55,515 bases of DNA from Acidobacteriota bacterium (GTDB lineage: Bacteria > Zixibacteria > MSB-5A5 > GN15 > FEB-12). How positions within the stretch are numbered: position 1 is the first letter of the stretch; every line of letters starts with the position of its first letter. This document shows, piece after piece, positions 38,106 through 46,653 of this stretch. The notes under the pieces are model-generated. The model was not told where the DNA came from, ran no database searches, and saw only the letters and a program-made list of their open reading frames with translations. The stretch covers positions 1 to 55,515 of the forward strand of contig DATKXK010000004.1 of the NCBI GenBank assembly GCA_035529075.1, given 5' to 3'. A program made the position numbers and the translations under genes.

Positions 38106-39098
38106 ATGAGAGCTGTGGCAATAACGCTGGTTCTGCTTGTCGCTCAGGCCGCCTGGGGCCAGGGTGAAGCCACGGTTGCAGCGCAGCCGACCGAGGTGGT
38201 TTTTGTCAGCTATGCTGGCAACGAAACACAGCTTGAGCGTGCCTGTAATCTGGCCGAAAGTATCCGAACCTTCGCCGGTCGGTATAAGGATGCGCCGATA
38301 TGGGTGTACGCTTCTCCGGAACTCCTGGAGGGTGAATCTGCGGCGTTGCGGCAGCTCGAAGGGCTGAAAGTGGAAATCAGGCGCGTCGTCATTCCCGAAG
38401 AGACGTCCTGGTTCTTTCTCTCGGGAATGGTGTTCTCTGCGGCTTCCGCGGAAGCGGCAGCAGACGGAGCGGCGGTTATCGTGGTGTTTATGGGCAGCGA
38501 CACTATCGTGCTGCAGGAACCGCACGAGTTCATCCTGGCTGACTCAGTGGTTTTGGGATACCGCCCCGTGATGCATAAGAACATCAGCCCATTGTATTCG
38601 GAACCGCTCGATACCTACTGGAAAACGGCATACGATCTTATGGGTATCGATGAAGCGGCGGTCTTTCCGATGGTTACACAAGCCGACGGCGACACGATAC
38701 GCCCCTATGTCAATGCAGGCTGCATGGCGATCCGCCCGGAGCGGAGTATTTTCAGGAAATGGGCGGAGATATACAAACGCCTCTGCCGGGACTCGGTCCT
38801 GAAGGCTGAGAGCGTGCAGGACGGCATGAAACGGGTTTTTACTTTCCAGGTGGCCCTGACCGGAGCCGTTCTGAATAATCTCAAGCGGGGCGAGATGGTG
38901 GAGCTTTCCCAGCGGTATAATTACCCGATCTTTTTCAGGGAAATGTTCGGTGCCAAGCGCGATTTTCATGACATCACGGACGCGGCCACAATTCGTTACG
39001 AACACTTCTTTGATGAGCCGCCGCCCAACTGGGAAGAGCAACTGCAAGGACCGCCTGACAGGATTACGTGGATAAAGGAACACTGCGAAAAAGACTGA
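38106..39098 (+). CDS. Secreted protein with glycosyltransferase-like features, unrecognised family
   Basis: 330 residues from ATG 38106 (MRAVAITLVLLVAQAAWGQG), selected for signal peptide and GGGGAGAG. The open frame reaches further upstream but across the palindromic repeat. A Rossmann-like start (VVFVSYAGNETQLERACNLAESI), an acidic segment AVIVVFMGSDTIVLQEP and VNAGCMAIRPERSIFRKWAEIYKRL recall nucleotide-sugar transferases of the GT-A type, where NAG.(M/F).(I/R)P is common. The usual DXD motif is not evident. Export makes a classical glycosyltransferase role doubtful. Confidence 0.6.
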   Translation: MRAVAITLVLLVAQAAWGQGEATVAAQPTEVVFVSYAGNETQLERACNLAESIRTFAGRYKDAPIWVYASPELLEGESAALRQLEGLKVEIRRVVIPEETSWFFLSGMVFSAASAEAAADGAAVIVVFMGSDTIVLQEPHEFILADSVVLGYRPVMHKNISPLYSEPLDTYWKTAYDLMGIDEAAVFPMVTQADGDTIRPYVNAGCMAIRPERSIFRKWAEIYKRLCRDSVLKAESVQDGMKRVFTFQVALTGAVLNNLKRGEMVELSQRYNYPIFFREMFGAKRDFHDITDAATIRYEHFFDEPPPNWEEQLQGPPDRITWIKEHCEKD

Positions 39099-39134
39099 GC
39101 CGGCGCGGTGCAGAACAGAACCCTTCAGCGACGG

Positions 39135-39463
39135 GGTGGCCCATCCGCTTGCGGTGGGTTTCTCTCATAAAAACCGGCTTTCGCCGGTTTCCCAATTTGG
39201 CACCGGGGGGCGGATTTGCCGCAGGTCCTGAGCGGGCCGAAGGATCGCAGATGCTGAGCGCAGCGAAGTAAACCTCCGACAACCACCTCGCAGGTGCTTC
39301 GGGTTATGAGCTTGCTCAGTTGTCCGAACAACAGAAAACACCAGACACTAAGAGGCAATAATAGCAACAACTTAACTTGAGCCTTTTGTCTGGTGTTTTC
39401 TCTTATTATCTGTTGTTTTGGCTAATTATGTTAGAAAAATGTTAGAAAGAGGTGTATGTCAAA
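39135..39463 (-). repeat. Array unit A: initiator tRNA 3' half, long hairpin and GTTAGAA boxes
   Basis: Order left to right: dispersed palindrome copy 2 (39135-39164); terminator hairpin AAACCGGC/GCCGGTTT (39171-39190), acting on the minus strand; tRNA 3' half (39199-39310) whose anticodon loop reads CTCATAACCCGAAG on the minus strand, as in tRNA-fMet. The T-arm is interrupted by two CTGAGCG...CGAAG palindromes (about 39220-39270). Next is a hairpin (39327-39417) with perfect outer 9 bp and inner 13 bp stems, then GTTAGAA at 39430 and 39441, then a conserved GGTGTATGTCAAA. As the leftmost copy it should be the original tRNA end. Confidence 0.7.
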
Positions 39464-39629
39464 GTTACTTGATACTTTGTTGAGGTATGTCCTGTCAGGT
39501 TGCTCGGAGTAGCTAATGTGGGCACCGAGATCTTCGCCGTCATCAGGACATTGCTAGGAATCAACGACTACTAATCATTTTAGCGCACCGTGCCTTGATT
39601 CACGCAATCCCAAAAGGACCTTATTCTGC

Positions 39630-39665
39630 TTGACAAATATAGTACGATATAGTACTATGCTATAT
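39630..39665 (+). promoter_or_regulatory. Promoter with overlapping dyad, probable MarR operator
   Basis: TTGACA (39630-39635), 17 bp, TACTAT (39653-39658). ATATAG (39637-39642) and CTATAT (39660-39665) are symmetric about position 39651, and AGTAC/GTACT form an inner dyad. The site covers the promoter of the operon encoding the MarR protein, so autorepression is likely. Confidence 0.55.
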
Positions 39666-39695
39666 AGAACCACCTAACTGGAAAGGCGAAGAGAA

Positions 39696-40169
39696 ATGAG
39701 CGGTAGTGATGCAAAACAGGATTGCCTTAAGTTAATGGAAGCAACTGATATTATGTACTTGTCAACTATCGGAGAAGACGGTTTCCCTTACATAAGAGGC
39801 GTTATGAATCTGAGAAATAGCAAGAATTACCCCGACTTGGTCGAAATATTCAACCGACATGGCAATGACTTTCAAGTGTACATTTCGACTAGAACTTCCT
39901 CCAACAAGATCAAACAAATCGCAGCTGATAATGCAGTCAGTATTTACTATTGCGACCCTGAAAAGCACCAGGGTTTAATGTTGGCAGGTCAAGCAGAAAT
40001 TGTCTCAGATTCGAAAATGAAGCATAGGCTATGGCAGGATGATTGGGGAACATGTTTCCCTGATGGCAAGAACGATCTCGACTATTCGATCATTCGTATC
40101 AGACCCGCATTTGCACAAGGTTGGTGGGAGTCTGCAACCTTCAGATTCGAATTGGCTGGAAGAATATGA
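39696..40169 (+). CDS. Pyridoxamine 5'-phosphate oxidase-like FMN-binding protein
   Basis: 157 residues, ATG 39696. The split-barrel pattern of the PNPOx-like superfamily is visible: CLKLMEATDIMYLSTIGEDG, PYIRGVMNLRN, VYISTRTSSNKIKQIAADNAVSIYYCDPE and a final IIRIRPAFAQGW. Members of this general-stress subgroup bind flavin and reduce or bind small molecules. Its stop overlaps the start of the MarR gene (ATGA), so the products are made together. It is the first cargo gene of the array, in DNA clearly lower in GC than the left part of the window. Confidence 0.85.
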   Translation: MSGSDAKQDCLKLMEATDIMYLSTIGEDGFPYIRGVMNLRNSKNYPDLVEIFNRHGNDFQVYISTRTSSNKIKQIAADNAVSIYYCDPEKHQGLMLAGQAEIVSDSKMKHRLWQDDWGTCFPDGKNDLDYSIIRIRPAFAQGWWESATFRFELAGRI

Positions 40170-40609
40170 AGAGGCAACCTGAAGGCGGATTTCTGATAGG
40201 CAAGATACATCGACTGTCACACAGGATACTCACAAGGAAACTCAAAGACTATCAAATCAATCTTATCAATCCAGCTCAGGGCCGAATAATGTTTGTGGTG
40301 TGGCGGAAAGATGGTCTTTCAATTAGCGACCTTGCCAGAGAGACATCACTTGGCAAATCAACTTTAACAAGCATGCTCGACCGTCTGGAGAAAGCAGGTC
40401 ATCTAAAACGCGTTCCTTCGCAGGATGATCGGCGAAAACTGTTAATCAGGCGCACGAGGAAAGACAGGGCGGCCGAGGAAACATATAAGGCGGTATCAAA
40501 GAAAATGACTAAGCTATTCTATAGTGGTTTTTCGAAACACGAGATTGGTCAATTTGAAGGATACCTGCAAAAAATACTAGCCAATCTCACGGCCTCTGAC
40601 CTGCATTGA
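40166..40609 (+). CDS. MarR-family transcriptional regulator
   Basis: 147 residues starting at ATG 40166, which overlaps the previous stop by four bases. Winged-helix features: LINPAQGRIMFVVWRKDG, SISDLARETSLGKSTLTSMLD, RLEKAGHLKRVPSQDDRRKLLI, the last being the MarR wing. The C-terminal helix would form the dimer interface. MarR proteins respond to phenolics, oxidants or antibiotics; the linked FMN protein and thiazoline-hydrolase-like enzyme suggest a detoxification operon. Confidence 0.9.
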   Translation: MKRQPEGGFLIGKIHRLSHRILTRKLKDYQINLINPAQGRIMFVVWRKDGLSISDLARETSLGKSTLTSMLDRLEKAGHLKRVPSQDDRRKLLIRRTRKDRAAEETYKAVSKKMTKLFYSGFSKHEIGQFEGYLQKILANLTASDLH

Positions 40610-40685
40610 AATGATGCTCTTACTGCTGCGCGAACAACAATGTGCCTGATGTCTTACCAAATGTAGATACAGAAAGGAATTGTTC

Positions 40686-41294
40686 ATGGGTAAACAAGAA
40701 TCTATCCCAAGAGTGAATCGCCGGAAATTCATCACTACAGTCATGCCTGCATGCGGTCTCTCATGCCTGGGTGTTGGGAATTTGGCTGGCATCTGTGGCA
40801 GCGCGAGTGCTGACCAGGAGGAACCCATGGTACACAAGTTTCAGAAGAACTGGTGCAAAACCCACGAGGAGGCGTTCGAGTGGCGGTTTGGATACTACAT
40901 TGAATACATGGAACAGTTTGCCAAGTATCTTGGCCGGGATGAGCTGGTCCAGATGATCAAACGGGCCGTTGACGATAGTCTTCCACCTGCAAAAGTTGGC
41001 GATCCTGATTTTTCCCTTAGGAGATGGATTCAGGGTGGTAATGATATGTACGCAAACATGATGACCTGGGAAGTCATTGAGCAAACGGATACTGTCTACG
41101 AAATGAGGGTCTCTGAGTGCCTGTGGTGTAAGATTTTCCAAAAACACAATGCTGCCGATATTGGTTATGCTTCAGTCTGCTACTCGGATTTTGCCTACGC
41201 TCGCTCGGTTCATCCGAAATTGAGTATGAAACACACCAAGACACTGATGAACGGAGACGGCTACTGCAACCATCGCTGGATCTTTGAGGGCTGA
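40686..41294 (+). CDS. L-2-amino-thiazoline-4-carboxylic acid hydrolase-like protein with Tat-like leader
   Basis: 202 residues from ATG 40686 (GAAAGGA upstream). The N-terminus NRRKFITTVMPACGLSCLG resembles a twin-arginine type signal. The C-terminal part shows the ATC-hydrolase family pattern: YEMRVSECLWCKIFQKHNAADIGYASVCYSDFAYARS and TKTLMNGDGYCNHRW. Named members open the thiazoline ring of a cysteine precursor, but most of the family is untested. Conserved cysteines (CLWCK, VCYSD, GYCNH) may be catalytic. Last gene of the first array segment. Confidence 0.72.
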   Translation: MGKQESIPRVNRRKFITTVMPACGLSCLGVGNLAGICGSASADQEEPMVHKFQKNWCKTHEEAFEWRFGYYIEYMEQFAKYLGRDELVQMIKRAVDDSLPPAKVGDPDFSLRRWIQGGNDMYANMMTWEVIEQTDTVYEMRVSECLWCKIFQKHNAADIGYASVCYSDFAYARSVHPKLSMKHTKTLMNGDGYCNHRWIFEG

Positions 41295-41390
41295 GTTTCA
41301 ATCGAAGGAGACCATATTGATTAGCGGCCGATGCGATAGTGATTTGCCTGGAATACAGATCACGGATTATCTAATTCAGGCCGTCGAGTG

Positions 41391-41552
41391 TCGGCTTATG
41401 AGCCTGTTCAATAGTCCGACCAACAGAAAGCACCAGACACTAACCTGCCATAATGGTAATAAGTTACGACAGACCAGGTGCCTGGTGTTTTTTCTTATTA
41501 TCTGTTGTTCCTGCTCGTTTTGTTAGAAAACTGTTAGAAAAGAGCTACTGTG
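41391..41552 (-). repeat. Array unit B: truncated tRNA remnant, long hairpin, GTTAGAA boxes
   Basis: Only the anticodon region of the tRNA half remains (CTCATAAGCCGA on the minus strand, 41391-41402); the T-arm and terminator are gone. The hairpin spans 41421-41507 and GTTAGAA boxes stand at 41522 and 41533. From the tRNA remnant to the boxes this copy differs from unit G by only about three bases in 145. Confidence 0.7.
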
Positions 41553-41640
41553 CATATGAACAAGAAACGGTGTTGTCTCGTCACTGATATTAGTAAACAT
41601 AAGTAATGATACATAAGCCTTGCTACCTGGGAGAGAGGCC

Positions 41641-43389
41641 GTGAAGAGCATCAATTCCATAACTGCCTGCCTGTTTATTGTTCAAAGCCAGTTGGTTGCA
41701 GGGGACGTATCACTTACGGGTAATTGTGAGACATTAAACGACGCTGAAAATACCGCTTCGAGTGGCCAGAGGCCTGGTTGTAACAACGAAAGTCTCGCTA
41801 ATGATTCACCGATAGACTACGAGATCTTTTATGGTCTAAACGAAAGTCACAGTAGAAACTGGGTGCAAACGAACGGCGACCGGGTCATTGGTATCACTTA
41901 CTTTCAGCAGTTCGAAGGCAGTTCTGATGAAGGGACTTTGATTTACAAGACGATCAATCTTGACGGTTCCGGAGATGTAGACTCAGTAACGACCGGCCAA
42001 CGCCTGGAGAAATCCGTCCTGCTGTATGATTCCTTGTTCTCCCCCCATATTTTTGTCGCCCGGTCGGATGATCTTGATCAAGTCATTGATCATCATTATA
42101 AGAACGATTTTGATAAGTGGCAAAGCGAGACAATTACGCATTTCAACAATCTGGGAGGAAGGTTCATATACGAACTTTCTGCAGACACAGGCCCCGATCA
42201 TTCATTTCACCTGTTGATTTTGAAAACACGTTCCGATATTGATTCGGATGATTATTGGAATGCTTGGATAAATTCATATTTGTACCATATGACAAATTCA
42301 AACGGTACCTGGCAAAGGCAGCTCATTCATAATTATGATATGGCCTATACCTATGATCACTATATCAAATCCTCCGGTCGTCAGGATATAAAAGTCGATA
42401 ACGACGGCTACGTACACGTGACTTTTTCGCAGCAGATAAATGCAAGCGACGATCCTTCCCGGTTGCTTTATGCAACGAACAAATCGGGAACCTGGGACAT
42501 AGAGGTGGCCTTGAATAATGATTACGGACCCAGAGATGATGCCGGATGGTTTCCTTCTTTATGCCTGGATAATGATGGTGTACCGCATATCTCTTGCATG
42601 TATGTTAATCGCGTTCATACGTATTCTGCTGTGTATTGTAAGCTTCTCTTGCTCAAGAGGCTGGGTAGCAACAACTGGCAGTGCGAGGTAATCGCGGAAC
42701 ACGATGATGGGTATTACGGGACTGATGGAAGGAACTTTACAGGTGCCTTATCTCATCTGGTTTTCGACGATGAAAACACACCTCATTTAGTCTTCTCGGA
42801 TATCGCGTCGTCGCACTGGGGCTATCAGCGCCTTAATGTGGGCAATATAAGGTATGGAGTTTTTAGGGATGGAGACTGGGAGATCAAAACGATTTATCGT
42901 CAGCCATTACCCACCGGCTTTCTAAGCGCCACTGAGATGCACGGGATGTGCTTGGTTGTGTCAGAGTTGACTGATACAATACGTGTTATAGGGGAGGAAT
43001 TGGAGATTACTTCGGCCTTTCAATATACTTCCAATCTGCTCGATTTTTCATGGGCCAAAGTTCCCGCTGACAATACAAATGTTCGCGGGGAGTATGGGAA
43101 TTCAGTACCTGATCAATACTATTTGTCCCAGAACTACCCGAATCCGTTCAACCCGGGAACCTGGATAGAGTTCTATTTGCCCCGCCGGTCCAACGTGGCT
43201 ATTTCGATTTACAACCTGCTTGGCCAACAGATCAATACTCTGGTTAGCCGGGAACTGACGGCCGGTAGCCATTCCGTCTATTGGAACGGTGCTGATTGCC
43301 ACGGCAGCACGGTGTCAAGCGGCATTTATTTCTATCGCTTCCGGTCCGACGATTATGTCGAGACGAAAAAAATGCTGCTACTGAAGTAG
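41641..43389 (+). CDS. Secreted propeller-like protein with type IX sorting domain
   Basis: 582 residues from GTG 41641, which gives a signal peptide (MKSINSITACLFIVQSQLVAG) and has GGGAGAGAGG upstream; the frame is open to a TTG earlier. The body contains blade-like repeats such as IKVDNDGYVHVTFSQQ and LCLDNDGVPHISCMYVN, typical of sialidase-like or BNR-type beta propellers. The last 90 residues carry the sorting domain (YLSQNYPNPFNPGTWIEFYL to KMLLLK). Substrate unknown. Codon choice is more AT-rich than in the left-hand secreted proteins. Confidence 0.8.
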   Translation: MKSINSITACLFIVQSQLVAGDVSLTGNCETLNDAENTASSGQRPGCNNESLANDSPIDYEIFYGLNESHSRNWVQTNGDRVIGITYFQQFEGSSDEGTLIYKTINLDGSGDVDSVTTGQRLEKSVLLYDSLFSPHIFVARSDDLDQVIDHHYKNDFDKWQSETITHFNNLGGRFIYELSADTGPDHSFHLLILKTRSDIDSDDYWNAWINSYLYHMTNSNGTWQRQLIHNYDMAYTYDHYIKSSGRQDIKVDNDGYVHVTFSQQINASDDPSRLLYATNKSGTWDIEVALNNDYGPRDDAGWFPSLCLDNDGVPHISCMYVNRVHTYSAVYCKLLLLKRLGSNNWQCEVIAEHDDGYYGTDGRNFTGALSHLVFDDENTPHLVFSDIASSHWGYQRLNVGNIRYGVFRDGDWEIKTIYRQPLPTGFLSATEMHGMCLVVSELTDTIRVIGEELEITSAFQYTSNLLDFSWAKVPADNTNVRGEYGNSVPDQYYLSQNYPNPFNPGTWIEFYLPRRSNVAISIYNLLGQQINTLVSRELTAGSHSVYWNGADCHGSTVSSGIYFYRFRSDDYVETKKMLLLK

Positions 43390-43400
43390 TCCGGGTTGTG

Positions 43401-43520
43401 ACCCAGCCGGATGCTGTTCCACTATGTGTCAGCGATGCTATTCCGGATTTGTTCGACAGTTACTCAACTGTCGCCCCTGGGGAGGGACCTTACACTAACC
43501 GGCAGTGGGCCACATTGTGA
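43401..43520 (+). pseudogene. Fragment of an EreA/ChaN-like hydrolase gene
   Basis: About 40 codons directly behind the sorting-domain stop read QPDAVPLCVSDAIPDLFDSY and then STVAPGEGPYTNRQWATL. This aligns with residues 33-70 of the intact gene at 48612 (DAVPLDPIDAILGLFDSY, SIVALGEGPHANWQGATF). No start, no rest of the gene. It is a relic of a second copy. Confidence 0.75.
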
Positions 43521-43583
43521 CTATTGGACGTTTCCCGTTTCAAGAATGTTAAAGGCAATCTTACAGCTGGTCCCTATTGACGT

Positions 43584-46073
43584 CTACGGTTTCAGTATCG
43601 CCGTTCCCCAGGTAGCGGGTGACTCAACCGCCGCGTCCGCAGGCCAGTAACCATAGATTGTCGGGACCCACTCGGCTCGGAATGCCAGACCGATCGCGTC
43701 TCCCACCGCGACCCCGATCTTCGTCAGCGGTATCCGGATCTCAAAGGTATCGAGTGGCGGCGGGTCCGGGACCATTGGGAAATTCGGTATTCCCTCCCAG
43801 TCGGGCTGAACAACGCTGCAGTCGTTATAGAGGTCGTAAGTACCGTGCGCTTCGCAATCTGACGCCGACACATGGAACCACCAATCGTCACTCATCCAAT
43901 GCTCTGTCTTGTCATTCCCCACATCGATCAGCATTTCGGGCAAACACAAGTTCTCTTCCTGCCGAAAGACATAGTGGTAAGCCGCAAGCAGATTAGTGCC
44001 ATCATGCTTGATCATGACCGTGACATCCACCCAGTTGTCGACAGTAAACTGCCTCAGGACGGCGTCACTCCATTCGCCGGGGTCGAGAGTGCCGTCCATT
44101 ACAACCGGTGCGCCGAACGGTATCTCAAGAACTGAGCCGAGCGGAGTTGGACACGCCGCCGGCAACGGATTAGGCGGTATGAACAGGTAGCCGATCAGGG
44201 CCGTCAGATCGCCAATATCGACAATGCCTTCCTCGTCGCCATCAATGTTCGCCTCTTTCTTGCATCCTGGAGCTTCGTTTGGCGGGATGAAGAGATAGCT
44301 GATCAAAGCCGTCAGATCGCCAATATCGACGATTCCTTCGGGGTCACCATCAATGTTCCCCCGGATGCCGACACAACAACAGGCGTCGCCAATGTCATCC
44401 CCGTCGGTATCGCTCTGGTCGGGATTGTAGTCGAGCGGGCAGTTATCGACGCCCTCTGGAACACCATCTCCATCCTGGTCAAGCGTAAGACCCTCCGTGA
44501 CGACCAGGAATTGATTCACATCAACATTCACCAGCACATCGGTCAGGCCGCTTGGCCACTCCACCAGGATCGAGTCGACGGCGGTCGCGTCACCAAGACC
44601 GAAATGCGCCTCGAGCGGAGGTTGCGCGTTAGTTCCTGTTTGGCTGACAATTTCTCGCATTTGCCAGACTGAACTTCCGCCGATATTCGCTTTTAGACGG
44701 ACTTTCGCACCAATGGCTGAGCGATTTGAAATAGTACCATAGGGTTTAATTGTAATCCAGCGGTTGAGATTACCGTTGTTGCGGTATAGTCTGTTTACCG
44801 CATATACGCTGTTATTGTTCCAACTGGGATCATACCGGCAAGTATAAAGATCAACGTCGCCGTCTCGATCATAATCACCCCAAACTGCGGACACTACAAT
44901 ATGAGTATCGGCCGCAATGATTCCCTCGGTTATCTTATTGAAGGTATGATCGCTAAGATTCTCAAAGAGATTCCCTTCCGAAAGTACGGGATAATCCCAA
45001 TTCATTCGCGTGATGAAAATATCCAGGTCACCATCATTATCATAATCACCCCAGATGCCCTGATACGCAAAACCATCACTCGATTGCAGGCCATGTCCTA
45101 CTACGCTTGTAAAAGTACCGTCGCCGTTGTTGCGATACAAGAATGGCTCGCCGTCTCTATTCGCCACAAATAGATCCTGATCACCGTCATTGTCGTAGTC
45201 TCCCCAACTGCTACAGAAGCAATAACCCGAGTCGCTGCCCAAAACACTCTCGGCCATCAAAGTAAAATTACCATTTCCATCGTTACGATACAAATCGTTG
45301 CCTTCCCGCTGAATGCTCGAAGTGAATAAATCCGGATCACGGTCATTGTCATAATCACACCAGGTAGCGCTGTAAGTATGCTTTGCATCGGTCACGATTT
45401 CTCCAGAGTCAACTTTAGTGAAGACGCCATTGTTATTGATATACAGGTAGTTGGGAAAGGGATCGTACCCCTGAACATTGTCGTCGGTCGAATTACCGAT
45501 AAACAAATCCAGATCTCCGTCGAGGTCAATATCAACCCAGTTCGGTGAGGTCGAGCCGGCGTTCTCACCGCTTATAACGTTCTCGGTGTCTATGACGAAG
45601 TTGCCGGAGCCATCGTTGATGTATAGGAAGTTCGGATCAGCCTTGAAATTCGCTAACAGCAAATCCAGACCGCCGTCACTATTGTAATCTGCCCAACTGG
45701 CGGCATAACACTCCAGGGCAGTTCCAACAACTTCCAGTTTGTCGACAACGGTAAAAGAACCATCACCGTTATTATGATAGAGATTGTGATAGGCCGGGGG
45801 CGGATCTTCCGAAACTGCCCAGTAATCGATATTCAGAAGATCGAGATAATTGTCCTGATCATAATCGACCCAGCATACGCCCCAGGTAGAAGCGTTGGTA
45901 TTTACATGCGGTCCTTCGGTGACTCTGGTGAAAGGGTCTGCTGTCAGCTTGGCATTGAGCACCGGGGTCACTGCCGCGCTGTCTGCCTGGCCGATCGCTT
46001 CGTGAATTGTCGCAGCCTGCAGATTTCCGCACACCGCTAGTGCCAGGATCGGCAGAAACCATCCAAGTCTCAT
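43584..46073 (-). CDS. Secreted FG-GAP/ASPIC protein with internal dockerin pair and C-terminal CBM9-like domain
   Basis: 829 residues from ATG 46073 (MRLGWFLPILALAVCGNLQA, signal peptide). FG-GAP/VCBS blades run from about 45 to 430 (VDYDQDNYLDLLNIDYW, WGDYDNDGDQDLFVANRDG). An ASPIC/UnbV domain follows (IGAKVRLKANIGG to ILVEWPSGLTDVLVNVD, about 450-535). Two dockerin-like repeats at about 570-640 carry VDIGDLTALISYLF and VDIGDLTALIGYLF. Unlike the other dockerin proteins here, a further domain of about 180 residues follows (VMDGTLDPGEWSDAVLRQF, FEIRIPLTKIGVAVGDAIGL), resembling family 9 carbohydrate-binding modules. It is the only minus-strand cargo gene in the array. Confidence 0.85.
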   Translation of the reverse strand: MRLGWFLPILALAVCGNLQAATIHEAIGQADSAAVTPVLNAKLTADPFTRVTEGPHVNTNASTWGVCWVDYDQDNYLDLLNIDYWAVSEDPPPAYHNLYHNNGDGSFTVVDKLEVVGTALECYAASWADYNSDGGLDLLLANFKADPNFLYINDGSGNFVIDTENVISGENAGSTSPNWVDIDLDGDLDLFIGNSTDDNVQGYDPFPNYLYINNNGVFTKVDSGEIVTDAKHTYSATWCDYDNDRDPDLFTSSIQREGNDLYRNDGNGNFTLMAESVLGSDSGYCFCSSWGDYDNDGDQDLFVANRDGEPFLYRNNGDGTFTSVVGHGLQSSDGFAYQGIWGDYDNDGDLDIFITRMNWDYPVLSEGNLFENLSDHTFNKITEGIIAADTHIVVSAVWGDYDRDGDVDLYTCRYDPSWNNNSVYAVNRLYRNNGNLNRWITIKPYGTISNRSAIGAKVRLKANIGGSSVWQMREIVSQTGTNAQPPLEAHFGLGDATAVDSILVEWPSGLTDVLVNVDVNQFLVVTEGLTLDQDGDGVPEGVDNCPLDYNPDQSDTDGDDIGDACCCVGIRGNIDGDPEGIVDIGDLTALISYLFIPPNEAPGCKKEANIDGDEEGIVDIGDLTALIGYLFIPPNPLPAACPTPLGSVLEIPFGAPVVMDGTLDPGEWSDAVLRQFTVDNWVDVTVMIKHDGTNLLAAYHYVFRQEENLCLPEMLIDVGNDKTEHWMSDDWWFHVSASDCEAHGTYDLYNDCSVVQPDWEGIPNFPMVPDPPPLDTFEIRIPLTKIGVAVGDAIGLAFRAEWVPTIYGYWPADAAVESPATWGTAILKP

Positions 46074-46176
46074 GATTACGGTCCCTTCTTTCTCGCGCAT
46101 CAGCATTCGATGACTTTTGTACTATGACGTTACGAAGGGGCGCCTCATAAAGTTTTTTCTTCAGGTTTTTTGACGG

Positions 46177-46510
46177 GGTGGCCCATCCGCTTACGGCGGG
46201 TGTCACGGACACAAAAAGGCCAGTTTATTAGATGGCCCTAAGATCTTGATAGCGGGGGGAGGATCTGCCGCAGGTCCTGAGCGCAGAGAAGGATCGCAGA
46301 TGCTGAGTGCAGCGAAGGAAACCCCTGACAACCACCTCGCAGGTGCTTCGGGGCATGAGCCTGTTCTATCGTCCGACCAACAGAAAGCACCAGACACTAA
46401 CCTGTAGTAATAGCAATTACTTACGGGAAACACAGTGTCTGGTGTTTTTCCCTTATTATCTCCTGTTTTGGCTAATTATGTTAGAAAAACGTTAGAAAGG
46501 GGTATATGTA
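46177..46510 (-). repeat. Array unit C: tRNA 3' half, long hairpin, GTTAGAA boxes
   Basis: Contains dispersed palindrome copy 3 (46177-46206), a terminator hairpin GGCC...GGCC followed by five T on the minus strand (46217-46238), and a tRNA half with anticodon loop CTCATGCCCC (46248-46359) again holding the CTGAGCG...CGAAG insert. The hairpin at 46377-46471 has an 11 bp perfect inner stem (CACCAGACACT/AGTGTCTGGTG). GTTAGAA boxes stand at 46480 and 46491. Its terminator differs in sequence from those of other units, as expected if each unit came with its own element. Confidence 0.7.
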
Positions 46511-46653
46511 AGAGTGTGTGAAGTAACGGTTCGGAAAGTCAATAGTTCTACCAGGTGAGGCGGCAGACCTTCTGACGGGGAGGACGTGATGCCATTGACA
46601 GAATCACTTGATTGTCTATATTGAGATAAGAAAACCATGATACGGGAGGGACC

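Noticed and set aside
39068-39370. Small ORFs on both strands over the first array unit
   Set aside because: They run through the terminator, tRNA half and palindromic inserts and recur in other units only because the repeat recurs; similar ORFs at 46203-46433 and 48177-48362 are the same artefact.
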